DNA from: WHSW01 sp963767285
Lineage (GTDB): Bacteria; Actinomycetota; Thermoleophilia; Solirubrobacterales; 70-9
Assembly: GCA_963767285.1 (NCBI GenBank)
Contig: CAVYDJ010000004.1
Coordinates: 930,001 to 994,000, forward strand
Length of the DNA: 64,000 nt
Direction of reading: 5' to 3'
The position numbers were made by a program, and so were the translations under genes. The notes under the pieces were generated by a model, which worked only from the letters and a program-made list of their open reading frames with translations, had not been told where the DNA came from and ran no database searches. Shown here one piece after another: positions 58,501-64,000 of this stretch; position 1 is the first letter of the stretch; every line of letters begins with the position of its first letter.

Positions 58501-58736
58501 ATGTAGCCGCCGGCGCCGCCCGTGCACCAACCGTCGGCGAACTCCTGATGCGTGTGCGTGTACACGTAGGCCGGACCGATCTGGACCTGTGGCGTCGCAG
58601 CCCTCGGAGCGGTCTCGCTCGCGAACGGCGTCGCGAGCGGGTAGGAGAACGAAACCGTCGCACCGGCCGGCGCTGCTGCGATCGCGGCAACCGCAAACGT
58701 GACGACCGTGATGATCTGACGCATCCTGCATCTCAT
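55530..58736 (-). CDS. Large secreted multidomain protein with possible nucleotidyl-cyclase-toxin-like C-terminus
   Basis: The 1,068-residue protein starts with a signal peptide (IITVVTFAVAAIAAAPAGA). An N-terminal beta domain with cysteines follows (to about 175), then a carboxypeptidase-regulatory-like repeat near VKVSAKGSGGGSDTTQSSG. CARDB-like segments (about 255-380) contain SGESATSEFLVEATG, and a helical Ala-rich region spans 590-750. The last 300 residues hold motifs in the order of ExoY/CyaA/edema-factor cyclases: EGILIAVRSRGS with WIKLKNVNHYDV, then VTGDVDIVGL, then RILQILAGPPMYIQHPETS. The match is motif-level only. CAGGAGG precedes the ATG. Confidence 0.6.
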   Translation of the reverse strand: MRCRMRQIITVVTFAVAAIAAAPAGATVSFSYPLATPFASETAPRAATPQVQIGPAYVYTHTHQEFADGWCTGGAGGYIRFAAIKGVTSLTVVFNDAAYGGAEQRVSVFADAEGNWPGDHPDDWETYPDLVPPKGEHQIGWTGGAYFGPGECQPDNSDYSTRMTNAHTEYYREGEYIDGQVIGPCEDGACPPAKGVKVSAKGSGGGSDTTQSSGRYSIKVKKGSYTVVPNKGNLQFNPKSKKVTVGTNKTGRADFTVGGGPAKLDIEVVPKQSPINVSDSPEQDGPAQTTVDVTVRNTGKDTATGVALKDLGIAWDVKDVKAPDPLPLKQVGPPSVVELGDIPSGESATSEFLVEATGDGTFKLKAEATGQDSTGQSIKGEGKATIKAESPLLFIYTRPEASVPSPDAPELIKAGTALSVRVRLWNRSYKETLAVMPFQVGLEGNLLGGYLQKAGLPIQGPDQIDDIDLVYKANNVVVLQPRESRLLDAVFRTTYSDPTSAAGGGGTRGAANFPKPATKIYNPENGKLTDVAPEDVAFSAGSERHEFSIDDRPPDAPPFGGWTDGAAEFAAFTKGAVTGVAYSVIGTIKGIPDFLKLVGTGGQAYLQMVTERQAELWTAVRESKDAHEAFDQYVQKQFEFMLRDFEAVGKVPGALKNALDGFDKASQEHLNRLANEWAAGRWVEAAEELGQGAGQIAGDVALGDVIIAKAFAALPRLNKVVQAANKAAAKAATKLKPVVSAFTAKAQSAVRAMKFIKTKLKPGFIADFEALEVLYGLTHAQARFMAVLAKTEGILIAVRSRGSGALKWIEDFKAYVKPEWIKLKNVNHYDVEFLNYNAADLDRVVINRNLPTDAELTARLDAAGITDQVTRDEVFKRLESRNKELTTDEPGYAKWIEANAATGNEIETKFNWGDNGLDPAATGKKTRAKFVIADDPPPGNLMVSIDGGPIRPVTGDVDIVGLTKADGTPLDNTTHARILQILAGPPMYIQHPETSTWFKDGLFDFAAKHSELAKDLPIQFAPDGLARVIKYVQGKSFFQSKLNYFVHWEGGYRHLDWLKLPGLAGVTP

Positions 58737-58836
58737 GATTCGCGCCTCCTGACGCCTACTCCGTGCATCCATACGAGCATCCCTGCCGGGCGTCCAACCT
58801 GCGTCCAACGCCGACTCTAACCCGTCCCCCCGGCGG

Positions 58837-59772
58837 CTAGTAGACGAACGCGACCGAGAGGTAGTACCCGGCGACGACCGTGAACATGACGGCGTCGAGG
58901 CGGTCCAGCAGACCCCCGTGGGGGCCGAAGATCGTCCCCGAGTCCTTGATCTGGAGGTCGCGCTTGATCATCGACTCGAACAGGTCGCCCACCGGCGCCA
59001 GGGCGGCGATGCACATCCCCATCAGCAGGGCGTCGAGCCCCGGCAGCCAGTCCTGGTAGAGGCCCGCGAACCAGAACCCGAGCGTGCCGCCGACGAATCC
59101 GAAGGCGAGCCCCTCGAGCGTCTTGTTCGGCGACAGCTCCGGAGCTAGGCGGTGGCGGCCGAACATGCGCCCGCCTGCGTACGCGGCGGTGTCGAAGACG
59201 AACGTGGCGACGAGCACGTCGAGCAGCAGCGCCGCGCCGTGATCGGGCAGCTCGCGCAGCAGGACGGCGTGGGCGAATGGAACGGCGATCCAGACGATCC
59301 CGAACACGGTCACCGCGACCGAGACCGTTACGCCCGCGCGGTCCGGACGCGCGACCGCGGCGGCGAAGATCACCGGCACGCTGGCAACCAGCGCGATCAT
59401 CATCTGGTACTGCGTGCCGTAGAAGGCAGCGACGACGAGCGCCGCGGCGGCCGCGAACGCGACGAGCGTGAACGGGTGCGCGTCGCGGGTCATGCGGAAG
59501 AGCTCGGACATCCCGACGCAGGCGAAGCCGATCATTGCCGCGGCGAACAGCTCGCCGCCGACGATGACGATCGTGATCGCGATCGCGATCCAGGGCAGCG
59601 CCCAGGCGATTCGCGCCAGGGTCTCGGAGCGATCTCGCTTCTTCGGCGGCTCGCCGTCACCGCCCGGGCGCCTCCGGGTCCGGCGAGCGGACAGGGGTGG
59701 CGGCTCCGGCGGTCGGTTGCGGCGCGGCTGATCGAAGTCGAGCTCGGAGTCGAAGGGGCGCGAACCCTCCAT
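58837..59772 (-). CDS. cdsA: Phosphatidate cytidylyltransferase
   Basis: The 311-residue protein has a Pro/Arg-rich cytoplasmic N-terminus (about 50 residues), then about eight membrane helices. The CDS signature is complete near the end: DLFESMIKRDLQIKDSG followed by PHGGLLDRLDAV. It makes CDP-diacylglycerol from phosphatidate and CTP and feeds PgsA. It overlaps uppS by a TGATG junction. The long N-terminal tail is longer than in E. coli CdsA. Confidence 0.92.
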   Translation of the reverse strand: MEGSRPFDSELDFDQPRRNRPPEPPPLSARRTRRRPGGDGEPPKKRDRSETLARIAWALPWIAIAITIVIVGGELFAAAMIGFACVGMSELFRMTRDAHPFTLVAFAAAAALVVAAFYGTQYQMMIALVASVPVIFAAAVARPDRAGVTVSVAVTVFGIVWIAVPFAHAVLLRELPDHGAALLLDVLVATFVFDTAAYAGGRMFGRHRLAPELSPNKTLEGLAFGFVGGTLGFWFAGLYQDWLPGLDALLMGMCIAALAPVGDLFESMIKRDLQIKDSGTIFGPHGGLLDRLDAVMFTVVAGYYLSVAFVY

Positions 59773-60437
59773 CAGCGACCCCCGAAGCGGCGGCTGCGGC
59801 TCTCGTACTCACCCAGCGCCGCCTCGAACGCGCCGCGGTCGAAGTCCGGCCAGAGCTCGTCGCGGAAAACGAGCTCGGAGTACGCGCATTGCCAGAGCAG
59901 GAAGTTGGAGATCCGCTGCTCGCCGCTGGTGCGGATCAGGAGGTCTGGATCGTGCATCTCGGGCGCGTAGAGGTGGTCGCGGAACTCATCCTCCGAGCTC
60001 CCCTCAAAGGTTCGCGCTGCGTCGGCGATCTCCGCCCGGCCGCCGTAGTTGAAGGCGACGAAGAGCGTGATCTGCTCGTTGCCGGCGGTCTTCTCCTCGG
60101 CCCAGTCCATGCGCTCGACGAGCTCCGGCCCGATCCCTTCGCGGCGGCCGACGAACCGCATCCGCACTCCCTCGGAGTCCAGCTCCGGGGTCTCGCGGTC
60201 GATCCGCTCGGCGAACATCGCCATCAGGCCGTCCACCTCCGGCCGTGGGCGCTGCCAGTTCTCGGTCGAGAACGAGAACACGGTCAGCTCCTCGATCCCG
60301 AACTCCGCGGCGTCACGAAGCCGCTCCTTGACCCGGTCGGCACCGGCCTGGTGCCCTTCGATCGCCGGCAGGTTTCGCTCCGCCGCCCATCTGCCGTTGC
60401 CATCGGTGATGATCGCAACGAAGCGAGGAGCGTTCAC
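59772..60437 (-). CDS. uppS: Isoprenyl (undecaprenyl) diphosphate synthase
   Basis: A 221-residue cis-prenyltransferase with FVAIITDGNGRWAAERNLP (catalytic Asp), GHQAGADRVKE, VFSFSTENWQRP, FVAFNYGGRAEI and LLIRTSGEQRISNFLLWQCA. It makes the C55 carrier for the wall, or a shorter polyprenyl diphosphate. GTG 60437 overlaps the frr stop codon (GTGA). The protein is shorter than typical UppS (about 250) because the N-terminus is compact. Confidence 0.9.
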   Translation of the reverse strand: MNAPRFVAIITDGNGRWAAERNLPAIEGHQAGADRVKERLRDAAEFGIEELTVFSFSTENWQRPRPEVDGLMAMFAERIDRETPELDSEGVRMRFVGRREGIGPELVERMDWAEEKTAGNEQITLFVAFNYGGRAEIADAARTFEGSSEDEFRDHLYAPEMHDPDLLIRTSGEQRISNFLLWQCAYSELVFRDELWPDFDRGAFEAALGEYESRSRRFGGR

Positions 60438-61000
60438 ACCTCGAGGATCTCTTCTTCCTTGGCCTTCAGCAGGCCATCGATCTCCTGCGTCGCGGCGTCG
60501 GTGCTCTTCTGCAGATCGGTCTCCGCGCGGCGCTCGTCGTCCTCGCCGACCTCGCCCTCCTTCTTGAGCTCGCGAAGGTCGTGCATGACGTCGCGGCGGA
60601 TGTTGCGAACCGCCACCTTGCCGTCCTCGCCGACGCCGTGGACGACCTTGACCATCTCCCGGCGTCGTTCCTCGTTGAGCTCCGGAATCTGGAGTCGGAT
60701 CACGTTGCCGTCGTTGTTCGGCGTCAAGCCGAGGTCGGACTCCATGATCGCCTTCTCGATCGCCGCGATCGAGCTCTTGTCGAACGGCGTCAGCGTGAGC
60801 AGGCGAGCGTCGGAGGCCGAGATCTGCGCGAGCTGCTTGAGCGGCGTCTCGACGCCGTAGTAGTCGACGATCACGCGGTCGAGGAGATGCGGAGAGGCCC
60901 GCCCGGTGCGAACCGTGGCGAGCTCGTGCTTGCACGATTCGACCGACTTCGACATGCGGTCGCGCGCGTCGGCGATGAACTCTTCGGTGATCTCGGACAA
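60434..61000 (-). CDS. frr: Ribosome recycling factor
   Basis: The 188-residue RRF is complete: RMSKSVESCKHELATVRTGR in helix 1, SPHLLDRVIVDYYGVETPLK, ASDARLLTLTPFDKSSIAAI, LNEERRREMVKVV and a closing helical bundle. With EF-G it splits post-termination ribosomes. The start is TTG 61000, with GAGAGGAG about 10 nt upstream. It lies 17 nt after pyrH and is followed by the GTGA overlap to uppS. Confidence 0.93.
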   Translation of the reverse strand: MSEITEEFIADARDRMSKSVESCKHELATVRTGRASPHLLDRVIVDYYGVETPLKQLAQISASDARLLTLTPFDKSSIAAIEKAIMESDLGLTPNNDGNVIRLQIPELNEERRREMVKVVHGVGEDGKVAVRNIRRDVMHDLRELKKEGEVGEDDERRAETDLQKSTDAATQEIDGLLKAKEEEILEV

Positions 61001-61017
61001 CGCTCGTCGGCTCCTCT

Positions 61018-61743
61018 CTACGACTCGGTGCGGACGATCGTGCCCACCCGCTCGCCGCTGACGATCCTATCTATGTTGCCTGCGTCCGCCATGTTGAAGA
61101 CGTGGATCGGCAGGCCGTTGTCCATGCAGAGCGAGAGCGCGGTCGAATCCATCACCCGCAGGCCCTTCTCGATCGCCTCCATGTGGGTGAGCTCGGGCAG
61201 GAACTTGGCGTCGGGCACCACCGACGGGTCGGCGTCGTAGACGCCCTCGACCCCGTGCTTGGCCATCAGGATCGCCTCGGCGTGGATCTCCAGCGCCCGC
61301 AGCGCTGCCGCGGTGTCGGTGGTGAAGAACGGGTTGCCGGTGCCGGCCGCGAAGATCACGACCCGGCCCTTCTCGAGGTGGCGCATCGCCCGCCGGCGGA
61401 TGTACGGCTCCGCGACCTCCGTCACCTCGATCGCCGACATCACCCGGGTATAGGTCCCGAGCCGCTCCAGCGCGTCCTGGAGCGTCAGCGCGTTGAGAAC
61501 CGTCGCCAGCATCCCCATGTAGTCGGCCGTCGCGCGGTCCATGCCCTGCGCGGCGCCCTCGAGGCCGCGATAGATGTTGCCGGCCCCGACCACCAGCGCC
61601 ATCTCGACCCCGCGCGCGGTCACCTGGTGGACCTGCTCGGTGATCTGCTCGATCCGCTGCGGATCGGTCCCGTACTCGAGCGAGCCCATCAGTGCCTCGC
61701 CCGAGATCTTCAGCAGCACGCGTTGGAAAACCGGGTCCGGCAT
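61018..61743 (-). CDS. pyrH: Uridylate kinase
   Basis: A 241-residue amino-acid-kinase-fold UMP kinase with VLLKISGEALMG, VVGAGNIYRGLEG, GMLATVLNALTLQDAL, VVIFAAGTGNPFFTTDTAA and DGVYDADP-like HGVEGVYDADPSV, all family hallmarks. It phosphorylates UMP to UDP. ATG 61743 gives the correct start; longer frames overlap tsf. TAGGGT lies 8 nt upstream, so it may also be transcribed apart from rpsB-tsf. Confidence 0.94.
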   Translation of the reverse strand: MPDPVFQRVLLKISGEALMGSLEYGTDPQRIEQITEQVHQVTARGVEMALVVGAGNIYRGLEGAAQGMDRATADYMGMLATVLNALTLQDALERLGTYTRVMSAIEVTEVAEPYIRRRAMRHLEKGRVVIFAAGTGNPFFTTDTAAALRALEIHAEAILMAKHGVEGVYDADPSVVPDAKFLPELTHMEAIEKGLRVMDSTALSLCMDNGLPIHVFNMADAGNIDRIVSGERVGTIVRTES

Positions 61744-61751
61744 CGGCGGCA

Positions 61752-61757
61752 ACCCTA
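61752..61757 (-). promoter_or_regulatory. Putative -10 box of pyrH (TAGGGT)
   Basis: TAGGGT ends 8 nt before ATG 61743. Confidence 0.45.
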
Positions 61758-61774
61758 GCGCCCCCTCGAAATGA

Positions 61775-62380
61775 CTACTCCTGGCCGACGGCGAACCGGG
61801 CAAACCGCGCGATCCGGATGTTCTCGCCGGTGTTCGCGGCCACCTCGGCGCGGATCTGCTCGATGGTCTTACCCTCGTAGCGGTCCGTCCGTACGTGCTC
61901 CTGCTCGAGCAGGACGACATCGGAAGCCCACTTCTTGAGCTGGCCCTCGACGATCTTGTCGACGACGTTGTCGGGCTTGCCCTCCTCGCGCGCCTTCTCC
62001 TCGAAGACACGCCTTTCCGCCTCGCGCTGCTCGGCGGGTATGTCCTCGACGGAGACATAAAGAGGCGCGAGTGCGGCGATGTGGATCGCGACCTCGCGGG
62101 CGAACTCTTGAAAATCGTCCGTGCGAGCAACGAAGTCGGTCTCGCACTGGACCTCGACGAGCACGCCGACCTTGCCGCCCGCGTGGATGTAGGAGCTGAC
62201 GACGCCCTCGCTCGTGGCCTTGCCCGACCGCTTGGCGGCCGACGCCTGGCCCTTGACGCGCAGCAGCTCGATCGCCTTGTCGATGTCGCCGTCGGCCTCG
62301 TCGAGCGCGGCCTTGCAGTCCATCATCGCCGCGCCCGTGCGCTCGCGCAGCGCCTTGACATCGGATGCTGCGACGGCCAT
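61775..62380 (-). CDS. tsf: Elongation factor Ts
   Basis: The 201-residue EF-Ts has the N-terminal UBA-like VKALRERTGAAMMDCKAAL, the switch residues in VEVQCETDFVARTDDFQEFA (the TDFV core), HIAALAPLYV, and C-terminal helices. It is of the short type, as in Thermus and other deep branches. ATG 62380 has GGAGG 8 nt upstream. The same frame runs without a stop into rpsB, giving an apparent 525-residue fusion ORF (61775-63352); this entry treats the two as separate genes (see findings). Confidence 0.9.
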   Translation of the reverse strand: MAVAASDVKALRERTGAAMMDCKAALDEADGDIDKAIELLRVKGQASAAKRSGKATSEGVVSSYIHAGGKVGVLVEVQCETDFVARTDDFQEFAREVAIHIAALAPLYVSVEDIPAEQREAERRVFEEKAREEGKPDNVVDKIVEGQLKKWASDVVLLEQEHVRTDRYEGKTIEQIRAEVAANTGENIRIARFARFAVGQE

Positions 62381-63352
62381 CAGGAGCCCTCCGGCGGGTC
62401 GGCGGGAATCGCCTGCGGATGATCCGGCACCTTCGGCGGCGCGGGCGGCGCCTGAGCGGGTCGGCGCCTGCTTGCCTCCGGCGGGCGGCGCCTGCGGCGC
62501 CTGCTGGGCGGCCTGGGCCTCGGCGGCCTTGGCGGCGGCCTCCTCGGCCTCCTTGCGGGCGCGCTCCTCCTCCTCGCGCTTGCGCTTCGCCTCCTCCTCG
62601 GCCTGGCGCTTCGCCTCCTCTTCGGCGCGGCGCTTCGCCTCCATCTCGCGATAGGTGTTGGCCGCGTTCTCGACCGCGGCGCCGATCGTCCCGACCACCA
62701 GCTCGCAGGAGCGCATCGAGTCGTCGTTGCCCGGAATCGGATATGCGATCCCCATCGGATCGACGTTCGAGTCGACGAGCCCGAGAATCGGGATCCCGAG
62801 CCGGGTCGCCTCCGCGACCGCGATCGCCTCGGTCTTCAGGTCGATGATCAGCGCCGCCTGCGGGACCCGCTTCATGTCACGAACACCGCCCAGGTTGTAC
62901 TCGAGCTTCTCGAGCTCGGCCTCCATCGACATCCGCTCCTTGGTCGGCAGCAGGTCGAGGCGCCCGTCGTCCTTGAGCCCGTTGAGCTCGTGGAGGCGGT
63001 CGATCCGCGCCGACATCGTCTGGAAGTTGGTCAGCAGGCCGCCGAGCCAGCGCTGGTTGACGAACGGCATGCCGCAGCGCTCGGCCCAGTTCTTGACGGA
63101 GTCGCGCGCCTGCTTCTTCGTGCCGACGAACAGGACGGTGCCGCCCTTGCCGGCGACCTCGACCGCGAAATCGCGCGCCCGGTTGAGCAGCTGCTCGGTC
63201 TGCAGCAGGTCAATGATGTGGATCCCGTCGCGCTCGCCATGGATGTAGCGGCGCATGCGCGGGTTCCAGCGCCTGGTCTGGTGGCCGAAATGGAGACCTG
63301 CCGTCAGCAGTTCCCTGAGCCCAGGCTCGGTTTGCAGTCCTGAATCGGACAT
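62380..63352 (-). CDS. rpsB: 30S ribosomal protein S2 (probable frameshift near its 3' end)
   Basis: The S2 core is intact: LLTAGLHFGHQTRRWNPRM, GIHIIDLLQTEQLL, VLFVGTKKQARDSVKNWAER, FVNQRWLGGLLTNFQT and GIPILGLVDSNVDPMGIAYP. After about residue 225 there is an Ala/Glu/Lys-rich helical tail, then a Pro/Ala tail. As sequenced the frame reads on into tsf. A shift by one base near 62461 gives a tail with better codon use that ends at TGA 62382-62380, overlapping the tsf ATG as TGATG. GGGAG precedes the start ATG. The long tail is typical of actinobacterial S2. Confidence 0.88.
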
Positions 63353-63458
63353 CGATGCTCCCTTTGGGTGTGTGTGAGTTGGTCTCCCAAGCCGCTTCCG
63401 GGGACCCGGCTATGTCATGCGTGCCGGGCAGGGCCCCTTGTTCATGCCTGGGGGTCGG

Positions 63459-64000
63459 TTACTGGACGCCGGGGAGTGTAGAGCCCCGCGCTCGCTCCAG
63501 CGCTTCGCAGAGGTCGGCGGGCAGCGCGCTCTCGAACTCCAGCCGCTCGCCCGTGAAGGGATGCTCGAAGCCGAGCCTTGCGCTGTGCAGGAACTGTCGT
63601 TCGAGGCCGTGGCGGCCCGCGTGGCCGTAACGGGGGTCGCCGGCGACCGGGTGGCCGATCGCCGCGAAGTGGGCGCGGATCTGATGCGTCCGGCCGGTCT
63701 CCAGGCGCGCCTCGACCAGCGTGTCGGCGGGCAGGGTCTCGATGACCTCGAAGTGGGTGCGCGCATCGCGGGCCCCGCGGCCGCGCACGGCGCGCTTCTC
63801 GGGCGCCCGGTGATCGCGCCCGAGCGGCGCGTCGATCGTGCCCGAGCGCGATGGCGGGCGGCCCTCGATCAGCGCCAGGTAGGTGCGCGCGACCTCGCGC
63901 CGCTTGATCTGGGCCGCCAGCCGGCGATGGGACTCGTCGTCGCGAGCGACGAGCATCAGCCCGCTCGTGTCCTTGTCGAGGCGGTGGACGATCCCCGGGC
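63459..64000 (-). CDS. RluA/RluD family 23S rRNA pseudouridine synthase, C-terminal part
   Basis: The right edge cuts the gene; 180 codons are visible. The catalytic motif PGIVHRLDKDTSGLMLVARD, with the essential Asp, lies at the window edge. RTYLALIEGRPPSRSGTI, ARLETGRTHQIRAHFAAIGHP, VAGDPRYG and the final LHSARLGFEHPFTGERLEF follow. It converts a uridine in rRNA (probably large-subunit helix 69 or a related site) to pseudouridine. It lies upstream of rpsB with a 106-nt gap holding no recognised element. Confidence 0.88.
   Translation of the reverse strand, partial: PGIVHRLDKDTSGLMLVARDDESHRRLAAQIKRREVARTYLALIEGRPPSRSGTIDAPLGRDHRAPEKRAVRGRGARDARTHFEVIETLPADTLVEARLETGRTHQIRAHFAAIGHPVAGDPRYGHAGRHGLERQFLHSARLGFEHPFTGERLEFESALPADLCEALERARGSTLPGVQ

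Noticed and set aside
61775..63352. A true S2-EF-Ts fusion protein
   Set aside because: Codon use, the TGATG junction and the GGAGG before the tsf ATG favour two genes with a one-base indel; kept as an open question in the findings.
63353..63458. An S2 autoregulatory leader upstream of rpsB
   Set aside because: No conserved S2-leader pattern could be recognised by eye in these 106 nt; a covariance search would be needed.

Overview
The window is a 64 kb chromosomal segment of a very GC-rich actinobacterium, most likely from the deep-branching class Thermoleophilia (order Solirubrobacterales). This placement is inferred from gene content: MurT/GatD lipid II amidation, an RsiG-type c-di-GMP anti-sigma protein, an FHA/MerR pair beside pgsA, group 3 sigma factors, a DUF3052 protein and wax-ester synthase. 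It would need 16S or marker-gene confirmation. There are no tRNA or rRNA genes, no phage, no transposase and no CRISPR array. Coding is dense on both strands, and many genes overlap by ATGA, GTGA or TGATG junctions.

Layout. Positions 1-8,000 hold lysine biosynthesis (dapL), RidA, a NIPA/DMT-like membrane protein, a sugar epimerase, a small secreted HExxH protein, a GH114 enzyme, hflX and dut. Positions 7,200-19,000 hold a c-di-GMP phosphodiesterase pair, a DUF547 protein, the operon lipid kinase-murT-methyltransferase-gatD, a lipoprotein cyclophilin, a peroxiredoxin, and an RsbW-like anti-sigma gene facing a SigB/F-type sigma factor. Positions 19,000-33,500 hold a decayed DUF222-HNH gene with two copies of a 20-bp palindrome, an FUSC exporter, a flavin monooxygenase, YqgE, a thioredoxin-TPR protein with CcdA, an RlpA-like gene behind a c-di-AMP (ydaO/yuaA) riboswitch, a wax-ester synthase, a cupredoxin-multicopper oxidase pair, a K+ channel and a GH3 enzyme. 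Positions 33,500-45,000 hold a secreted metalloprotease-like protein, nadE, a membrane HTH-like protein, and the operon proS-pgsA-rsiG-like-FHA-MerR-SRPBCC-AGPS-like.

Positions 45,000-64,000 hold the widely conserved housekeeping series rpsB-tsf-pyrH-frr-uppS-cdsA ... dxr-rseP ... ispG ... proS. The order is kept, but it is broken by lineage-specific insertions: a 1,068-residue secreted protein and nfo, then fadD, a decayed SMP-30-like gene, a DUF559 protein, a lamin-tail-like secreted protein and a saccharopine-dehydrogenase-like enzyme.

Two window-wide observations stand out. First, at least 22 genes on both strands have a TANNNT hexamer 6-12 nt before the start codon and usually no Shine-Dalgarno sequence, which points to widespread leaderless transcription; this rule also decides several start codons. 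Second, rpsB and tsf lie in one uninterrupted reading frame, but codon use and a TGATG stop/start junction in the neighbouring frame suggest a one-base indel rather than a true fusion.
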